Both the position numbers and the translations under genes were made by a program. The notes under the pieces are model-generated. The model was not told the DNA's origin and ran no database searches. It worked only from the letters and a program-made list of their open reading frames with translations. DNA of 64,000 nt from Pseudeuparius sepicola. Taxonomy: Eukaryota > Arthropoda > Insecta > Coleoptera > Anthribidae. Positions 30,612-42,836 of the stretch are shown one piece after another. Where the stretch lies: assembly GCA_963920635.1 (NCBI GenBank), contig OY987298.1:82841454-82905453 (forward strand), read 5' to 3'. Every line of letters begins with the position of its first letter. The first letter of the stretch is position 1.

Positions 30612-30823
30612 GTTAGCAAGTGCCGCCGATCCGGAGTACCGCCGAGCGCAGCAACTTTCTATGAATTATTGTGTTATTTTGGAATCATGTTGCTTCCGCC
30701 GCATAGAACATAAATTGTATTGTTAAATTAAGAATTCACTCTTTATCCTCATCTTGTACACTTCATTTCGAAAATAAATTATAGTTTTTAAAAAGCATTT
30801 TCCGTGTCACAAAAGTTAAGTTA
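30612..30823 (+). repeat. Possible 3' LTR of the errantivirus
   Basis: Begins AGTTAGCAAG, contains AATAAA (about 30773) and ends near AAAAGTTAAGTT before a TATATATA run, which resembles errantivirus LTR ends and their preferred target. The matching 5' LTR is not in the window, so this rests on pattern alone. Confidence 0.35.
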
Positions 30824-30831
30824 TATATATA

Positions 30832-32589
30832 CAGTGTGGTCATTTAAGTTTGCAACATATGGGGATTTTTTTTATTAATTGCACAACAAAAATACAAATA
30901 TTCCCGAAAGTTGGTGCATGTTCGATAATCATATTAGGCACACTTAGAATGGTTGCAAGTCAAACAGCATACAGGGTAGGTCAAAAAATATAAAAATTGT
31001 ACAAGAGTAAAGTACCCTTGTTTCAGAAAATTCAGCAAAATGTCATTAAGAAAAGTTGTCTAGAATGGGGTCATTTCATAAAAAAAAATTGTTTTCTTTG
31101 CGTTTACTTTATGTATTATGTCTTCAAAGTCCCAAAAAGTCCACCCGTTTGTTTTTATTATCTTTAACTAGGCCAAAAATTAGAATTGAAATTTGAAAAT
31201 CGGGGTCCTGCTGACGTCAGCTGGACCCTTTACCAATCAGTTTCATAAGTTCGGGCTAAAAGTTAAAATTAATAGATTTACTTGTTTTTTAACACTTATT
31301 ATTAATAAAAGGTATACAACTGGTGTGTATTATTTATATGGCACACCATTATAACCAGATTGTAGTTTAATTATAGTTTTATGATGTAATTTAAATAGGA
31401 CATTTTAAAGTAATAAACCCTCCCAGGTAGACGACAAAATAGCCGGCAACATCGCACTACTGTCATTTCGATTGTTTACGTCTTACGTCGTCGGAGTTAA
31501 CCTCATCGATAGTTGGTGATTTGTTCTTTATGTTGAGGGTTTTTTCATTTATCATTATGAAAACTAAACAATCCTTTAACAAAGCCGACTTCCATGCTGA
31601 ACACTATTATATATTAAGCAGTAACTCACAACAAAACGTAAACGATGGCTAGCCAAACGAATAACGAATAACCAACAAAAACAAACCAATGCAATAAATA
31701 GGTCACAGCTGTGATTTGACAGAAAGGTGGGCGGGCTGTTTAAATTTGAACCTGACCGTTTTGCGGCGTTGGCGGACCTACAAAAAGTACCTATACTCAC
31801 TCCGTGGACATTTTTTTTTCGGCCAAACGGGCCTTCAAAAAAATTTGAAAAAAAATTCATAAGTATATTTTAGTCAAAGCTATCATCTGAGCTTATCAGA
31901 AAAAAACGTGAAATGTGCCCATTAAAAGTTATGCCTAAATACCAAAACGTGCCCTCCTAAGAAAAAGAAAAATATTTTTTTGAAAAACATTAATAATTTC
32001 AAAAAAAAATTGTTTTAATATTCACCCTAAACAATTTCACAAATCAATCAAAACTATATCAATTTCGCATAACTTTGTTCAAATTCAAGCATTTGTAAAA
32101 TTAACTTAGATTTTTATTTTTTTAGGGAATCACAAACTTCATGTTTGTTGCAACGATATTAAACAAAACTTTAAAATTTCACAAAAATTCTTCTGAACAA
32201 GGTAAAACATTAGTAATGATAATGTGTATATTAAAAAACTCTCACTTAAGGAGCAAAATTTTTATTTTAAATGTTTATTAAGAAACTGGAAATTAATTGA
32301 CGAAAAAATTGTTTTTCTTAGGAGGCTATGTTTTGGTATTTAGGAATGGCTTTTAATTCTAAACAACTTTTCTTAATAACCTTTTGCAGATTTTTTTTTA
32401 AATAAAGGTACTTTACTCTTGTGCAATTTTTATATTTTTTGACTTACCCTGTATGCTGTTTAACTTGCAACCATTCTAAGTGCACCTACTATGATTATTA
32501 AACATGCATCAACTTTCGGCAATGTCTGTATTTTGGTTGTGCAATTAATAAAAAAGTCCCATATGTTGCACACTTAAATGACCACACTG
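30832..32589. mobile_element. Non-autonomous TA-flanked element with ~195-bp inverted repeats
   Basis: The ends CAGTGTGGTCATTTAAGT and complement are flanked by TA (30830-30831 and 32590-32591). The arms extend to about 31025 and from about 32398, with an internal inverted pair (31925-31970 and 32315-32350). No transposase ORF; it is probably mobilised by a mariner-like transposase. Confidence 0.85.
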
Positions 32590-33590
32590 TATATACAGGG
32601 TGGCCCACCACGAACTGCATCGATCTATATACGGAAAACTAAAAGTAGGAAAATTCTGAAAATTTGGCACCTCACGAATGCCGATGGGCGCTGCTCAACT
32701 AAAATATTTTGGTGAATATGGCACTTCCGGTTATACCGGAAGTCGATATCAACTTTCTTATCTCAAATGGAACACCCTGTATATTTTTGCATTTTTGGAT
32801 TCTAGGCATCATTTTGGAACAAAAACATGCAACATGTCCCATGTCTAAATCCAACCGTTTTTTGAGATATTTGCATTTTTCCGAAAAAAATTACAGGTGC
32901 AGACCTAAAGTCAATTAGCAATTTATACGAGAAAACCGCGAAATTTCAAAACGAATTTTTGTCATCGTGTAACAGAAGCCCTGACCTAGTGATCTCTGCT
33001 GAGAAATAAATCCGTTCTTATACAGGGTGTTCACAAAATATGTATAAAGATTACATTCAAAATGTGCTTAAATCTCGAAATTTTCAAATGGAAACCCCCA
33101 TTTTTTTCAATGCGATCTTATTCACCACTAAAAATGATGACAACTTTGTGCAAGGTTTCCTATACCTAAATGCAGTAATTTCCGATTAATTTATGAAAAA
33201 CCCATTTTTGGCCTATAAAATGCGGGGTTTGCTTAACGCTTGGAAAATCATATTAGCCGTGGACGTTGAAAAGACAATCGCGGCTGAGGAAATGTCACTT
33301 GTTTTATAAATTATTGTCAACAATAAAGGCGGCGCGCTTAAATTACATAAACGAAGATTATGTATCGCACGTTCGTTCTTGATATTAGGTAGGTACTTTG
33401 TTGCATTCTCCGTAGATAATAAACAAATTTAAATAATTTTCGTTTGTGTAATGGCATTATTGTTGACAATAATTTATAAACCGTAAAATGTAGCTTTTCT
33501 AACGGCACCATGTTAACAGGGTACAAAAGATACTTCACTGATATATATTTTGATATATAGGTATCGCGATAGATATCGTAAACTTTGCTT
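32590..33590. other. Fragments of mariner-like MITE ends, no gene
   Basis: ATACAGGGTG and ACACCCTGTAT motifs at 32594, 32771 and 33022 mark truncated terminal repeats. No long ORF and no clear paired ends. Confidence 0.5.
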
Positions 33591-33596
33591 TCGTAT

Positions 33597-33925
33597 TATT
33601 TCGGGGTACTTCTGAAAAATTAACTTAAAACTTTTCTCCATAAGTAACACTCAAAGTAGAAAAAATGTGTTTTTTACTTTAAATACAGTAACTTTTCCCA
33701 ATAAACTTACCCCTTCAAGGTTTTACTTTCCAAGATACAGAGCGTAACATTAACTGTATCTTCCTTAAATGTTTTAGACCCTGTATCTTCAAAAGTATAG
33801 CCTTAAATATTTGAGTTTATTGGAAAAAGTTACTTTATTTCAGGTAGCAAACACATTATTTCTACTTTAAGTGTTACTTATGGAGCAAATTTTTTAGATA
33901 ATTTTTCAGAAGTACCCCGAAATAT
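33597..33925. mobile_element. Hairpin MITE, ~165-bp arms
   Basis: TTTCGGGGTACTTCTGAAAA at the left and its complement at the right (to 33925) pair along most of the length, with few mismatches (for example CTCCATAAGTAACACT with AGTGTTACTTATGGAG). Confidence 0.85.
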
Positions 33926-35167
33926 TACGAAAAAATCAAATTTGCTATGAAACCATGACACGTATGAAAAAATGCTAAGAGAAAGTTTTTGTTTACAATA
34001 AAAATTTACATAAGAATTTGAATACATTTTATTGCTATACAAGGTGGTTCTATTTTTTTTTCTAAAATAAATTATACTAATTACCCATTTCTACGCCACT
34101 GGTTGTTCAAGATGTTTGATATTAACAGGTTTTATGCTAACCCATGCCGTTATAACGTGTACCAAATATGACTTAAATATCTCAACTAGTTTGTAAAATA
34201 TTCAATAAATTCCACATATTTCTTGCAACTTTAACACCCTGTAACTTTTTTATAAGGCCTTAAAGTGATATAGTTTATAGAAGAAAGTGCGGTTATTTTT
34301 TGGTTTTCTATCACCTGTTGAAGTGCTGCAGATTAAAACTGAATCACCCTGTATATTGGTACTGTGCAAGTTACAAAGAAATAAAAAATTCACTTTTGAA
34401 GTTGGTGCATATGATACAAGGATGAGTGAAAAAGTCGACGTCTTACTGTTAGTATGGCGGAGGGTTAGAGACACCAGAATGGTATGGCATGTTCATAATC
34501 ATTAATAAGCCATTGCCTTTTAGTTACCTACAAAAAGTAGGCTTGGTGCTTGTAATTGAAAAGTGGTTGAAAAAGTGGACACGTTCCTATCAGTATGGCG
34601 GACTGTTAGCGACGCCGCATCGGTATGGCGCATACGCCAGCCGTACTGCTGCTAACAAATAAACAATATAAAGAAAGATTCAGTCTGGTGCCTATTATAA
34701 AAAATCGCATTTTTTTGCATTTTTGTTTAAAAAAAAAAGCGGTATAGGCGACACCCACATGCCACCATACTTCTATAGTTCTATTCCACATTTCACTGGC
34801 TATCGCCCCCATAAAGTTTCATTGTGGTGCTCGTCATGTGCGATTTTCAGTCCCGGCTCCAGGTCTATTATTACAAAAATTAATAAACTAATTAGACAAG
34901 AAACATATCGACAACAATAGAAAATTACGTGGGCGTTTGTTAAATGTCATATTGAAACAATGGACACAGCCACCTTCGGTCAATAAAAATAAATTCAGTC
35001 AAATTGTCCTTGTTTAGATGTATGTACATGGTACATGCATGGTGTTATTGTTATTATAATGACACTGGAAAGTACCTTTTTTTTTCAATTTGAGGGATTA
35101 ATTATACAGTATGTTCATTTTATATTGAAAAATGGGTCACTTCCAGTACTTCCGATCAAACCGGATG
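33926..35167. other. Non-coding repeat debris
   Basis: A diverged mariner-type terminal fragment lies at about 34040-34260. A short GTATGGCGGA-containing segment occurs twice (about 34450 and 34595), each on a slightly GC-richer background. No gene. Confidence 0.45.
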
Positions 35168-36980
35168 TCCCAAGCAGCATTTTTAGTCGCCGTTACGTTC
35201 CGGCTACTTTTGTTTGCAACTTTAAAGTTATGATTACTACTGATAGGAACGTAATTACTACGTTCCTATTACGTCCCTGCGACCAAAATGGGGAACATTT
35301 TGAGGGTGATAGATACGTAACGGCGACCACCTAGCAACTTACACCGCTACGACGCGCTTACGTTCCGGCAACGTGGTGGAGACGTAGCAGCGTGGTCACC
35401 GCTACTTTGTTGGATTTGTTTGCTTCTTTACATTCTCGTCCTCGCTTTGTCTTTGTCTAAATAATTAAAAAGTATTCTAGCCCAGCATCTTCCGTCATTT
35501 TTCAATAACCGTGGAAAATGGAAGTACCTAATATTTATTTTTAACTTATATCTATGAATAATGGTAGGTATAAGAAAGGTATTAATTTGCTGATTTATTT
35601 CTCGTTGCTAGATTCAAGAAACTAAAACGATTGAAAATTTTCTGTTGAATATGACATTGATAGATTGAAAAGTAACAAGGCGCCCTCTCAAAATGCATGT
35701 TTTAACACTTTTTTATCGGCAGGAAAAATTACGAAAATGTGCGAAATTACCTAAAAATGCTGAAAAATGCTTTTTTAATATTTCTATAAGTTATACGAGT
35801 CAATTTTTGCTCAATTTTCTCTTTTTTGGGACAATTTTGAAGAAATAACTATTTCAGTACCAAAGGAAATTGACATTTGATATTAATGGCGTCTATCATT
35901 TTATAAGAAAATATGGCGTAATTTTCAGTAATTACTTCTAAGTATTATTTACCTTAAAATGGGTGTTTGAAGGCTTTGCCACTTAACTGGTAGTAACGGC
36001 AACTAGACTTTTTCACTTTAAGGTAATTCCTACCTTTAAGACTAAAATTAGTTTTAGATATTTTAAACTCTAAAGTCCCAATTACTACAAGAGAACTTCA
36101 AAGTTCCAGAAGCCTCGTTTAAGTTCCGAATGCTACTACTAGGTTCCATTTGGAACTTTAACCTATAATTTTTATATGTGAGTGTTGTTTTCAGCCGGTG
36201 TGTGTTTCGTGCTATAATTCGAAATGTTGATATTTAAAATTGTAGCCACTCAAGAGAAGCCTTTTGTAATTTTTTATTGAAGACAAGTGCTCGTGTTTCG
36301 ATTCGTTTCATCCAACTGCTGCTTTAATTTTCTATAAAATGTGAATGTGTGTCTATAATTTTTCTTCTTTCTAATGGCTGACATTTTCATCACTCCGCAA
36401 AAACGACCCAATCCTTCAAACGATTGTAAGGAACTAAATGTAGTTTCCATTTTGATCCCTATAGAAGTGACAGTTACTTTAAAGTATTTTTTGTAGTAAT
36501 TGGAACTTTCTAGTAATTTTAAAATGGAGTGAGAAGTAAAACTTACCATACAGTAGTTTTCTCGAGTAGCGGGAAAGTTAATATCACTTTAAATATAACT
36601 ATATAGTTCCGTAACTTTGGAGGTATTTCTAAAGTCGCTAAGATGTAGAAGTTACTTTCACCGTTACTATAAAGTAATGTAAACTTTAAAGTGATAAACA
36701 AGTAACACAACAAAGTAATTGTGACCATTGAATATAACTTTAGAGTTAACGTGACTTTAACGTAATTTTGCATAGTAACAATTCCGTTCCAGATACTTCC
36801 AAAACTACTTAGAAGTACTGAAACCATAAAGTTCCAACTTGTAGTAATAATTACTACGTAATTACTCATACTTTCTCAATATAAGTAATAAAAACTAATA
36901 AGTCGATTTTTAAGTAATAATTACGTAATAAGTACTTATTCAAAGTTCCCATCTCAGTTACCGCAACTTTAATGCTGCTT
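35168..36980. mobile_element. Non-autonomous element with CCCAAGCAGCATT termini
   Basis: CCCAAGCAGCATT (from 35168) and AATGCTGCTTGGG (to 36979) are exact inverted ends 1.8 kb apart. The interior is rich in GTAATTACTA / AACTTTAAAGT-type short palindromes and has no transposase ORF. The target duplication is not clear, so the superfamily is unassigned. Sequence 36981-37198 after it has a CpG-rich patch but no gene. Confidence 0.7.
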
Positions 36981-37198
36981 GGGGTGTATAGTACAGGATA
37001 ATTAGCCAATTATTATTAGTAAAGATTTCTTAAAACAATATATAAAGCTAAAAATTGGTAAACGGGTAGCTTTTAGTATAGCGATTCCTAATTTGTGGTG
37101 TTGCAGCGTGTGCCGGGTGGTGGGAACGCGGGACGGGTGGAAAGAGAAGACGGCAGTGACGGCACGTGGCGCGGCTGTTTAGTTGGTTTCTAGACATG

Positions 37199-37420
37199 TT
37201 AAAGATAAGTTGCGTCTAGTTTTTGAAGAGCGTGGAACATCATCACATCACAGTTCAGCTGTCCCAGAAGATCATCAATAAATATTAAGGACAAAAACGA
37301 CCCAAGATTTAAACCTTGTGCCACACATGCTTCTTTATGCGTTTCGTTTTTAATACCACGCTTCTCCAAATACTTGGTGATGTAAAAAGACCACATTGCT
37401 TTTTCTACACTTTTCTCCAT
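37199..37420 (-). pseudogene. LINE reverse transcriptase fragment
   Basis: A 73-codon frame with AQGLNLGSFLSLIFIDDL and DVMMFHAL, which is the decayed form of the QGS-LGPLLF-IFINDL to FADD stretch. Only this core piece is left. Confidence 0.5.
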
Positions 37421-37486
37421 GCAGTTACAAGTTGCGATACAACTTCTTCACTTTTCAATAAAGGCAAATAAACAAGCTTTTATATA

Positions 37487-39329
37487 CAGGGTCCGTCAAA
37501 TGTATGGAATAATGGGCGTAATTTTTATTTATGTTTTGGTTAATTTTTTGGCACTTTCTGGTAACCTTGAATTTTTTCCATCCGTCATAGTTACGCTGCT
37601 ATGGTGACCAACTTTTTTTTCAAATGGCACCCGCTATTTTTTATTTAGATTTTGTGATCAGCGTTCATTTCTGCATTAGGTACTTCAAAAATATCTAATG
37701 GTTGCATAAGAAAATAATCGACAAAAATCAATTTCACGCAAAATCAGCGTTAACAGCAAGGTGTGATCCCCTGTTATTGTCCCCTTGTGGTTTTTTGCAC
37801 TTTTTATTGTCCTCTTTTTTTGTTTGCGTTTTTTTGCATTTCGAGGTATCCGTGGATCAGGGCAACTAGTACCTTCATTGTTGTTAGTTTGACAAGTTTC
37901 AGTATCTGCGTTTAATACATTAGAACCCATTTTTAACAAAATGGTTCATTTGTCAGAAAGAGAAAGGATTGATGTTCTCATCATGGTAGGTTTCGGAGAC
38001 CGAAAAAGGACTCAAGAGGAAGTGGTTATACTATTTAATGAGACTTATCCTAATAGACCACCTATCAGTCAGTCTTGTGTTTCCAGAGTGGTAAAGAAAT
38101 TCAGAGAAACAGGTATTGTTAAAGATAAACAGAAGACAGGCCGACCAAAATTAGCTACAAGTGGAGATCCAGCGTTGAATTTGTTATTGGCTGTGCAGGA
38201 AAATCCAATAACATCTTGTAATGACTTAGCCTTAAACAATAATGTTTCGGAAGCATCTGTTCGCAGAATCTTAAAGAAAGAAAAATTCCACCCCTACAAA
38301 GTCCATTTATCACAAGAGCTTCTTGAGGACGATTTTGACCGAAAGGTACAGTTTTGTGAGACATTTCTTCACAGAATACACGATAATCCAAATTTTGTCG
38401 ATAACGTTTTGTTTTCTGACGAAGCCACCTATTTATGTTTAACGGAAATGTTAATAGGCATAACTGCCGATATTGGGCTCCGCAAAATCCCCACTGGTTC
38501 GATGAAGTTCATACGCAAAGGCCCCAAAAGTTAAACGTTTGGGGCGGGCATTCTAGGCAACCGCATCATAGGTCCATTTCTTATAGACGGCAATTTGACA
38601 GCAGAAAGATATTTAGATTTGCTACAACATCAGGTTCTACCCGCAAGAGGGCAAAATGAGGATGGAGTGTGGTTTCAACAAGATGGGGCTCCCCCTCATT
38701 TTAGAAGACACGTGAGGAACTACCTGGACAAAGTTTTCCCAAACAGGTGGATTGGGCGGCGAGGAACAATTGAGTGGCCATAACGATCACCAGATCTCAC
38801 ACCGTGTGATTTCTTTTTGTGGGGATACATTAAAAATAAAATTTATGTGGATAGATCAAATAACTTGTATGACTTACGGGCGCGAATTATTGGAGAAATG
38901 AGGGATCTGAGGGATGAAGTATTTCAAAATGTAAGAAGATAGTTTGTAGAAAGACTGGAACTTTGTAGTGACGGTGCACACTTTGAACATTATCTTTAAG
39001 TTAAGTTTTATTAAGGTTGTAAAAATAAATTAACGCTGGTTTTACGTGAAAGTGATCTTTGTCGATTATTTTCTTATGCAACCATTAGATATTTTTGAAG
39101 TACCTAATGCAGAAATGAACGTTGATTACAAAATCTAAATAAAAAATAGGGGGTGCCATTTAAAAAAAAAGTTGGTCACCATAGCAACGTAACTATGACG
39201 GATGGAAAAAAATCAAGGTCACCAGAAAGTGGCAAAAAAGTAACCAAGAAACTTTTGTATAACATTTTTTTTTTCAAAAACAAAAATAAAAAAGATACAC
39301 CCATTATTCCATACATTTGACGGACCCTG
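37487..39329. mobile_element. Second mariner-like transposon with ~260-280-bp inverted repeats, decayed
   Basis: The ends CAGGGTCCGTCAAATGTATG and complement are flanked by TA (37485-37486 and 39330-39331). The arms run to about 37742 and from about 39045. It contains one broken transposase gene related to that at 22288-23373. Confidence 0.93.
37941..38999 (+). pseudogene. Mariner-like transposase, broken
   Basis: ATG at 37941 (MVHLSERERIDVLI). HTH region (SQSCVSRVVKKFR, GRPKLAT), then catalytic motifs: first Asp in LFSDEATY, second in QQDGAPPHF, third in RSPDLTPCDFFLWG, again with 36 positions between the last two. Breaks: frameshifts near 38440 and 38590, an in-frame TAA at about 38780 just before the RSPD motif, and a TAG near 38941. 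The stop of the original frame is near 38999. Same subgroup as the intact enzyme, but clearly a different and older family. Confidence 0.88.
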
Positions 39330-39529
39330 TACTTTTGAAATCGAACGAGACACCAAGGCAATATATTTCTGCAATCAATGATACAAATGCAACTAAAGAA
39401 GATATTGCTCAAGCTCCTAAAATTATTATATAACATTTGCGTTTCTTCAGATGACTTAAACAAAACTCAGTAGATTTAACTGTTATAAAACCAGTTTTTG
39501 GAAAGTTTGATCAGCAAGTTTGAACAGCA

Positions 39530-39801
39530 CAGCTACAGAGTTGTTCATCAAGTTGAGTCTTGGCGTGTTGTAGAACTTCCTGCTACTGATTGGGGATGGA
39601 AGAAAAAAGAGGGACACTTGACGCTCTGGCTCCCGAAAATTTATTAAAGTTGTTTTTTTGTAACTGTAAAATTGATTGTGTCCAAAGATATGATTGTCGC
39701 CGAGGGGAACTTCCGTGTACCGCGATGTGTGGAAAATGCAATGGTGAAACTTTCAGCAACAGACCTTCCATGCAGTTGATGAAGAATAACAATCGGAGAT
39801 A
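39530..39801 (+). pseudogene. Fragment of a cysteine-rich repeat-associated protein
   Basis: Translation shows DWGWKK..., APENLLKLFFCNC, DCRRGELPCTAMCGKCNGE. This CNC...C...C..C.G pattern is frequent in insect genomes as the tail of a repeat-encoded protein whose family I cannot name with certainty. The left part is degenerate. Stop at 39799-39801. Confidence 0.45.
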
Positions 39802-39802
39802 A

Positions 39803-40854
39803 AAGAATACTCTTTAGACGAGGATTATAATACTCAACCCAACGAACGTGGACCCTCCAGATTAGCCAACTAAACTGTTCGAAGTATTGGTTTGTAAGGA
39901 ATGAAAATTATATTAAATCTTATAGAAATTAAATTTAGAAATTAAATATGCAGATATGCGATTGGAAGATTTCAAGCAGTTCAACAGAGTTTTCATTTAT
40001 TTTAGGTTAAATCTGGATTTGCTTTAGGCCAGCAAAATGGTGGCGGCTTGAAATATTTGAAACATGGTTCCTTCCTAGCATTCTTGACACATTTTTGATA
40101 ATTATATCAATAGTTATGTGAATTACTTTTAAAATAGAAAATTTTGGCGGAACTATATTTTTTTTCTTATAACTTCCAAGATGGCGGTCAATGGCGGCTG
40201 CCCACCAACATGTACAAGGTGCAAGACTATAAAATTTTATTTACTTACCCATAAGGTATCTTCAAACAAATTTTTAGCTTTATATTTTGTTTTTAGTTTG
40301 AATAAGCTAATTACCCTGCACTAGTAATAATTTGAAACGTGCCGCTACATTCTCTGCCATAGTTAACCACAAAGATGTTTTTAATAACTTTTTCCTCTAA
40401 AGTTACTTTTAAGCCAGTTAGCTCGTTTTTGTAAATGACAATGTAGAGAGGTTATCTCAGAAACTAGTAACAATAGGAAAATCGTCCATAGAATAAAAGT
40501 TTCTCCAAATAACCCAATCTTCCAGATACGCTACGTTCCAACGTTCCTAGGATCGAAAAGTTTCTTTGCATCGCAAAATCCGGAATCGGCAATATCTGAG
40601 GCCGGTCCCCCCCAATTTCCTTGTGCAGCGTTGTCAAATATATAGCAGTATTTGAGAAATGGTCTTTTAACTAATTTTTGGACAAATCTATAATGGTTCT
40701 TTTAGCGAACAGCATGCAAAAAACTACCTTTCAGATGCCTCAATGGTTTTCCTTGCAAGTGTCGTACTCCTTTCTTGTTATTTCCTAAAATTTATTTGTG
40801 GCGCAAACAGTTCCATTTAATTTTTAATTGGGTTTTTCGCCACCAAACTGATCG
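39803..40854. other. Non-coding stretch, nothing recognised
   Basis: AT-rich, no ORF, no paired repeats that I could find. Confidence 0.4.
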
Positions 40855-41326
40855 AAAAACAACTTTTTCAAGTTGCCTGGAAAATTCATAAATTCTTAAC
40901 AGTGAATGAACGAAACTTTAAACGTGTAACTTTAAAAATAACTTCAATAAATTGGTTTTCTGAGCTTTCGGAGAATAAATCTTCCTCCTTTCTCAAAGTG
41001 CCACGTCAAAGTGGAGTGACAGATTAATAAATTTCAGGTTAAAATGTCATGGCAACAGAAACAATAGCCTAGCCACCTGCCTGATATTGTACCCTGTGTT
41101 CTATCTAATTATCTATACTAACTTCTCTTTGAATAAGTGGCAATAATATTTTACTGAATTCCACTGAACATTCAGCAACACAGTTGTCCGTATTTCCTAG
41201 AATAAATGCAGATTCTTTAATTTTTCGTCTATTTCCTACTTCTTCTTTAAGAATTGGTTTGGACCTATCCCACAATATCCTATGATTGTTATTAAAAGAA
41301 TGTTCACATATTTTTGACTTAGAAAT

Positions 41327-41485
41327 TTAATTTTGCCTGATATAATTTTTATGTTTTAAACGAACGTTAAATGGCCTACAAGTCTCCCCAACATAGAACT
41401 TTCCACATTCACAAGGAATTTTATAAATGCAATTTTTTGAACTTTGTACCTCATTAAATGGTTTCGTTTTAACTAGCATCGATCT
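41327..41485 (-). pseudogene. Inverted copy of the GIY-YIG endonuclease region
   Basis: Encodes the same CIYKIPCECGKFYVGET motif as 42500-42617 but on the minus strand. It is part of the left arm of the inverted duplication and ends abruptly at 41485, where the plus-strand RT frame takes over. Confidence 0.8.
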
Positions 41486-42836
41486 TAGATTAGTTGAGGA
41501 AAAGCATAGTGAGGAATTCAATCAAATAGACAATGATTTTGTCAACAGAACAGTAATTAATTTATCTAACAGAGAACTTACCATTTCAGAAAAGTTAGTT
41601 TTGGCAAAAGGGTAAAATTTATCTGTTGTTGACAACAAAATTTCTAAGCTTGACATAGTAGCATCGGTAGAGGAAACAGCTCAAGCATTACCTGAGGAAT
41701 TAGGTCAAGAATTTAGAGTCAGGTCAAAAATAATCTTAGAAAAAGATTGTAAACCAAAGCTAAATATTTCAAAGGAAGAAAAAGTAGCAATTAGATCACT
41801 TAAATCAGATAGGATAATTAAAATATTACCAGCAGATAAGGGAAATGCAACTGTTATTTTAGAAAAAACTGTGTATGATAATAAATTAAATGATTTATTA
41901 AATGAAGGAACTTACAAGAGGATAAACAAAGACCCTACAACTTCAATAGAAACTAAAATATACAAAACACTGTATAAATACCGAGAACAAATGACACAGA
42001 GACAAAGGACACTCTTAAAACCCCGCATCATTCAAAACCACACTTATAGGTAAGGATTACCAAAAATACACAAAACTAACATTCCTCTTCGCCCCATTGT
42101 AAGTTCAATAAATTCGCCATGTCATTCGTTAGCAAAATATTTACTTAAAATTGTTAATCCGTTAGTGGGAAATTCAAATTCATTTATCAGAAACAGTAAT
42201 CATTTTCTAGAAAAAATTAGGGAACATCAATTTCCGGATAATTGTATATTAGCTAGCTTTGATGTGGTTAGTCTTTTTAAAAATGTCCCTGTTGACAAAT
42301 CATTGAACATTTTACACAGAAAGTTAGAAAATGATCAGACTTTAGTAGAAAGGACGAATTTGAATATAGATGCAATATTAGAACTAACAACACTATGTGT
42401 TAAAACCACTTATTTTCAACTAGGAAACAGAACAGTATTTAAAACCAAAAATACATTAAGATTGATGCTAGTTAAAACGAAACCATTTAATGAGGTACAA
42501 AGTTCAAAAAATTGCATTTATAAAATTCCTTGTGAATGTGGAAAGTTCTATGTTGGGGAGACTTGTAGGCCATTTAACGTTCGTTTAAAACATAAAAATT
42601 ATATCAGGCAAAATTAAATTTCTAAGTCAAAAATATGTGAACATTCTTTTAATAACAATCATAGGATATTGTGGGATAGGTCCAAACCAATTCTTAAAGA
42701 AGAAGTAGGAAATAGACGAAAAATTAAAGAATCTGCATTTATTCTAGGAAATACGGACAACTGTGTTGCTGAATGTTCAGTGGAATTCAGTAAAATATTA
42801 TTGCCACTTATTCAAAGAGAAGTTAGTATAGATAAT
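41484..42836 (+). pseudogene. Penelope-like reverse transcriptase plus GIY-YIG endonuclease
   Basis: Frames with stops at 41615 and 42051 include ILPADKGNATVIL, GLPKIHK, LRPIVSSINSP and SFDVVSLFKNVP (RT). The GIY-YIG-like domain follows: CIYKIPCECGKFYVGET and NVRLKHKN. The RT region carrying the catalytic YVDD is absent: sequence jumps from YFQLGNRTVFKTK to the endonuclease linker near 42450. A TAA at 42615 and later frame (KSKICEHSFNNN, RILWDRSK) complete the C-terminus. Not functional. Confidence 0.85.
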
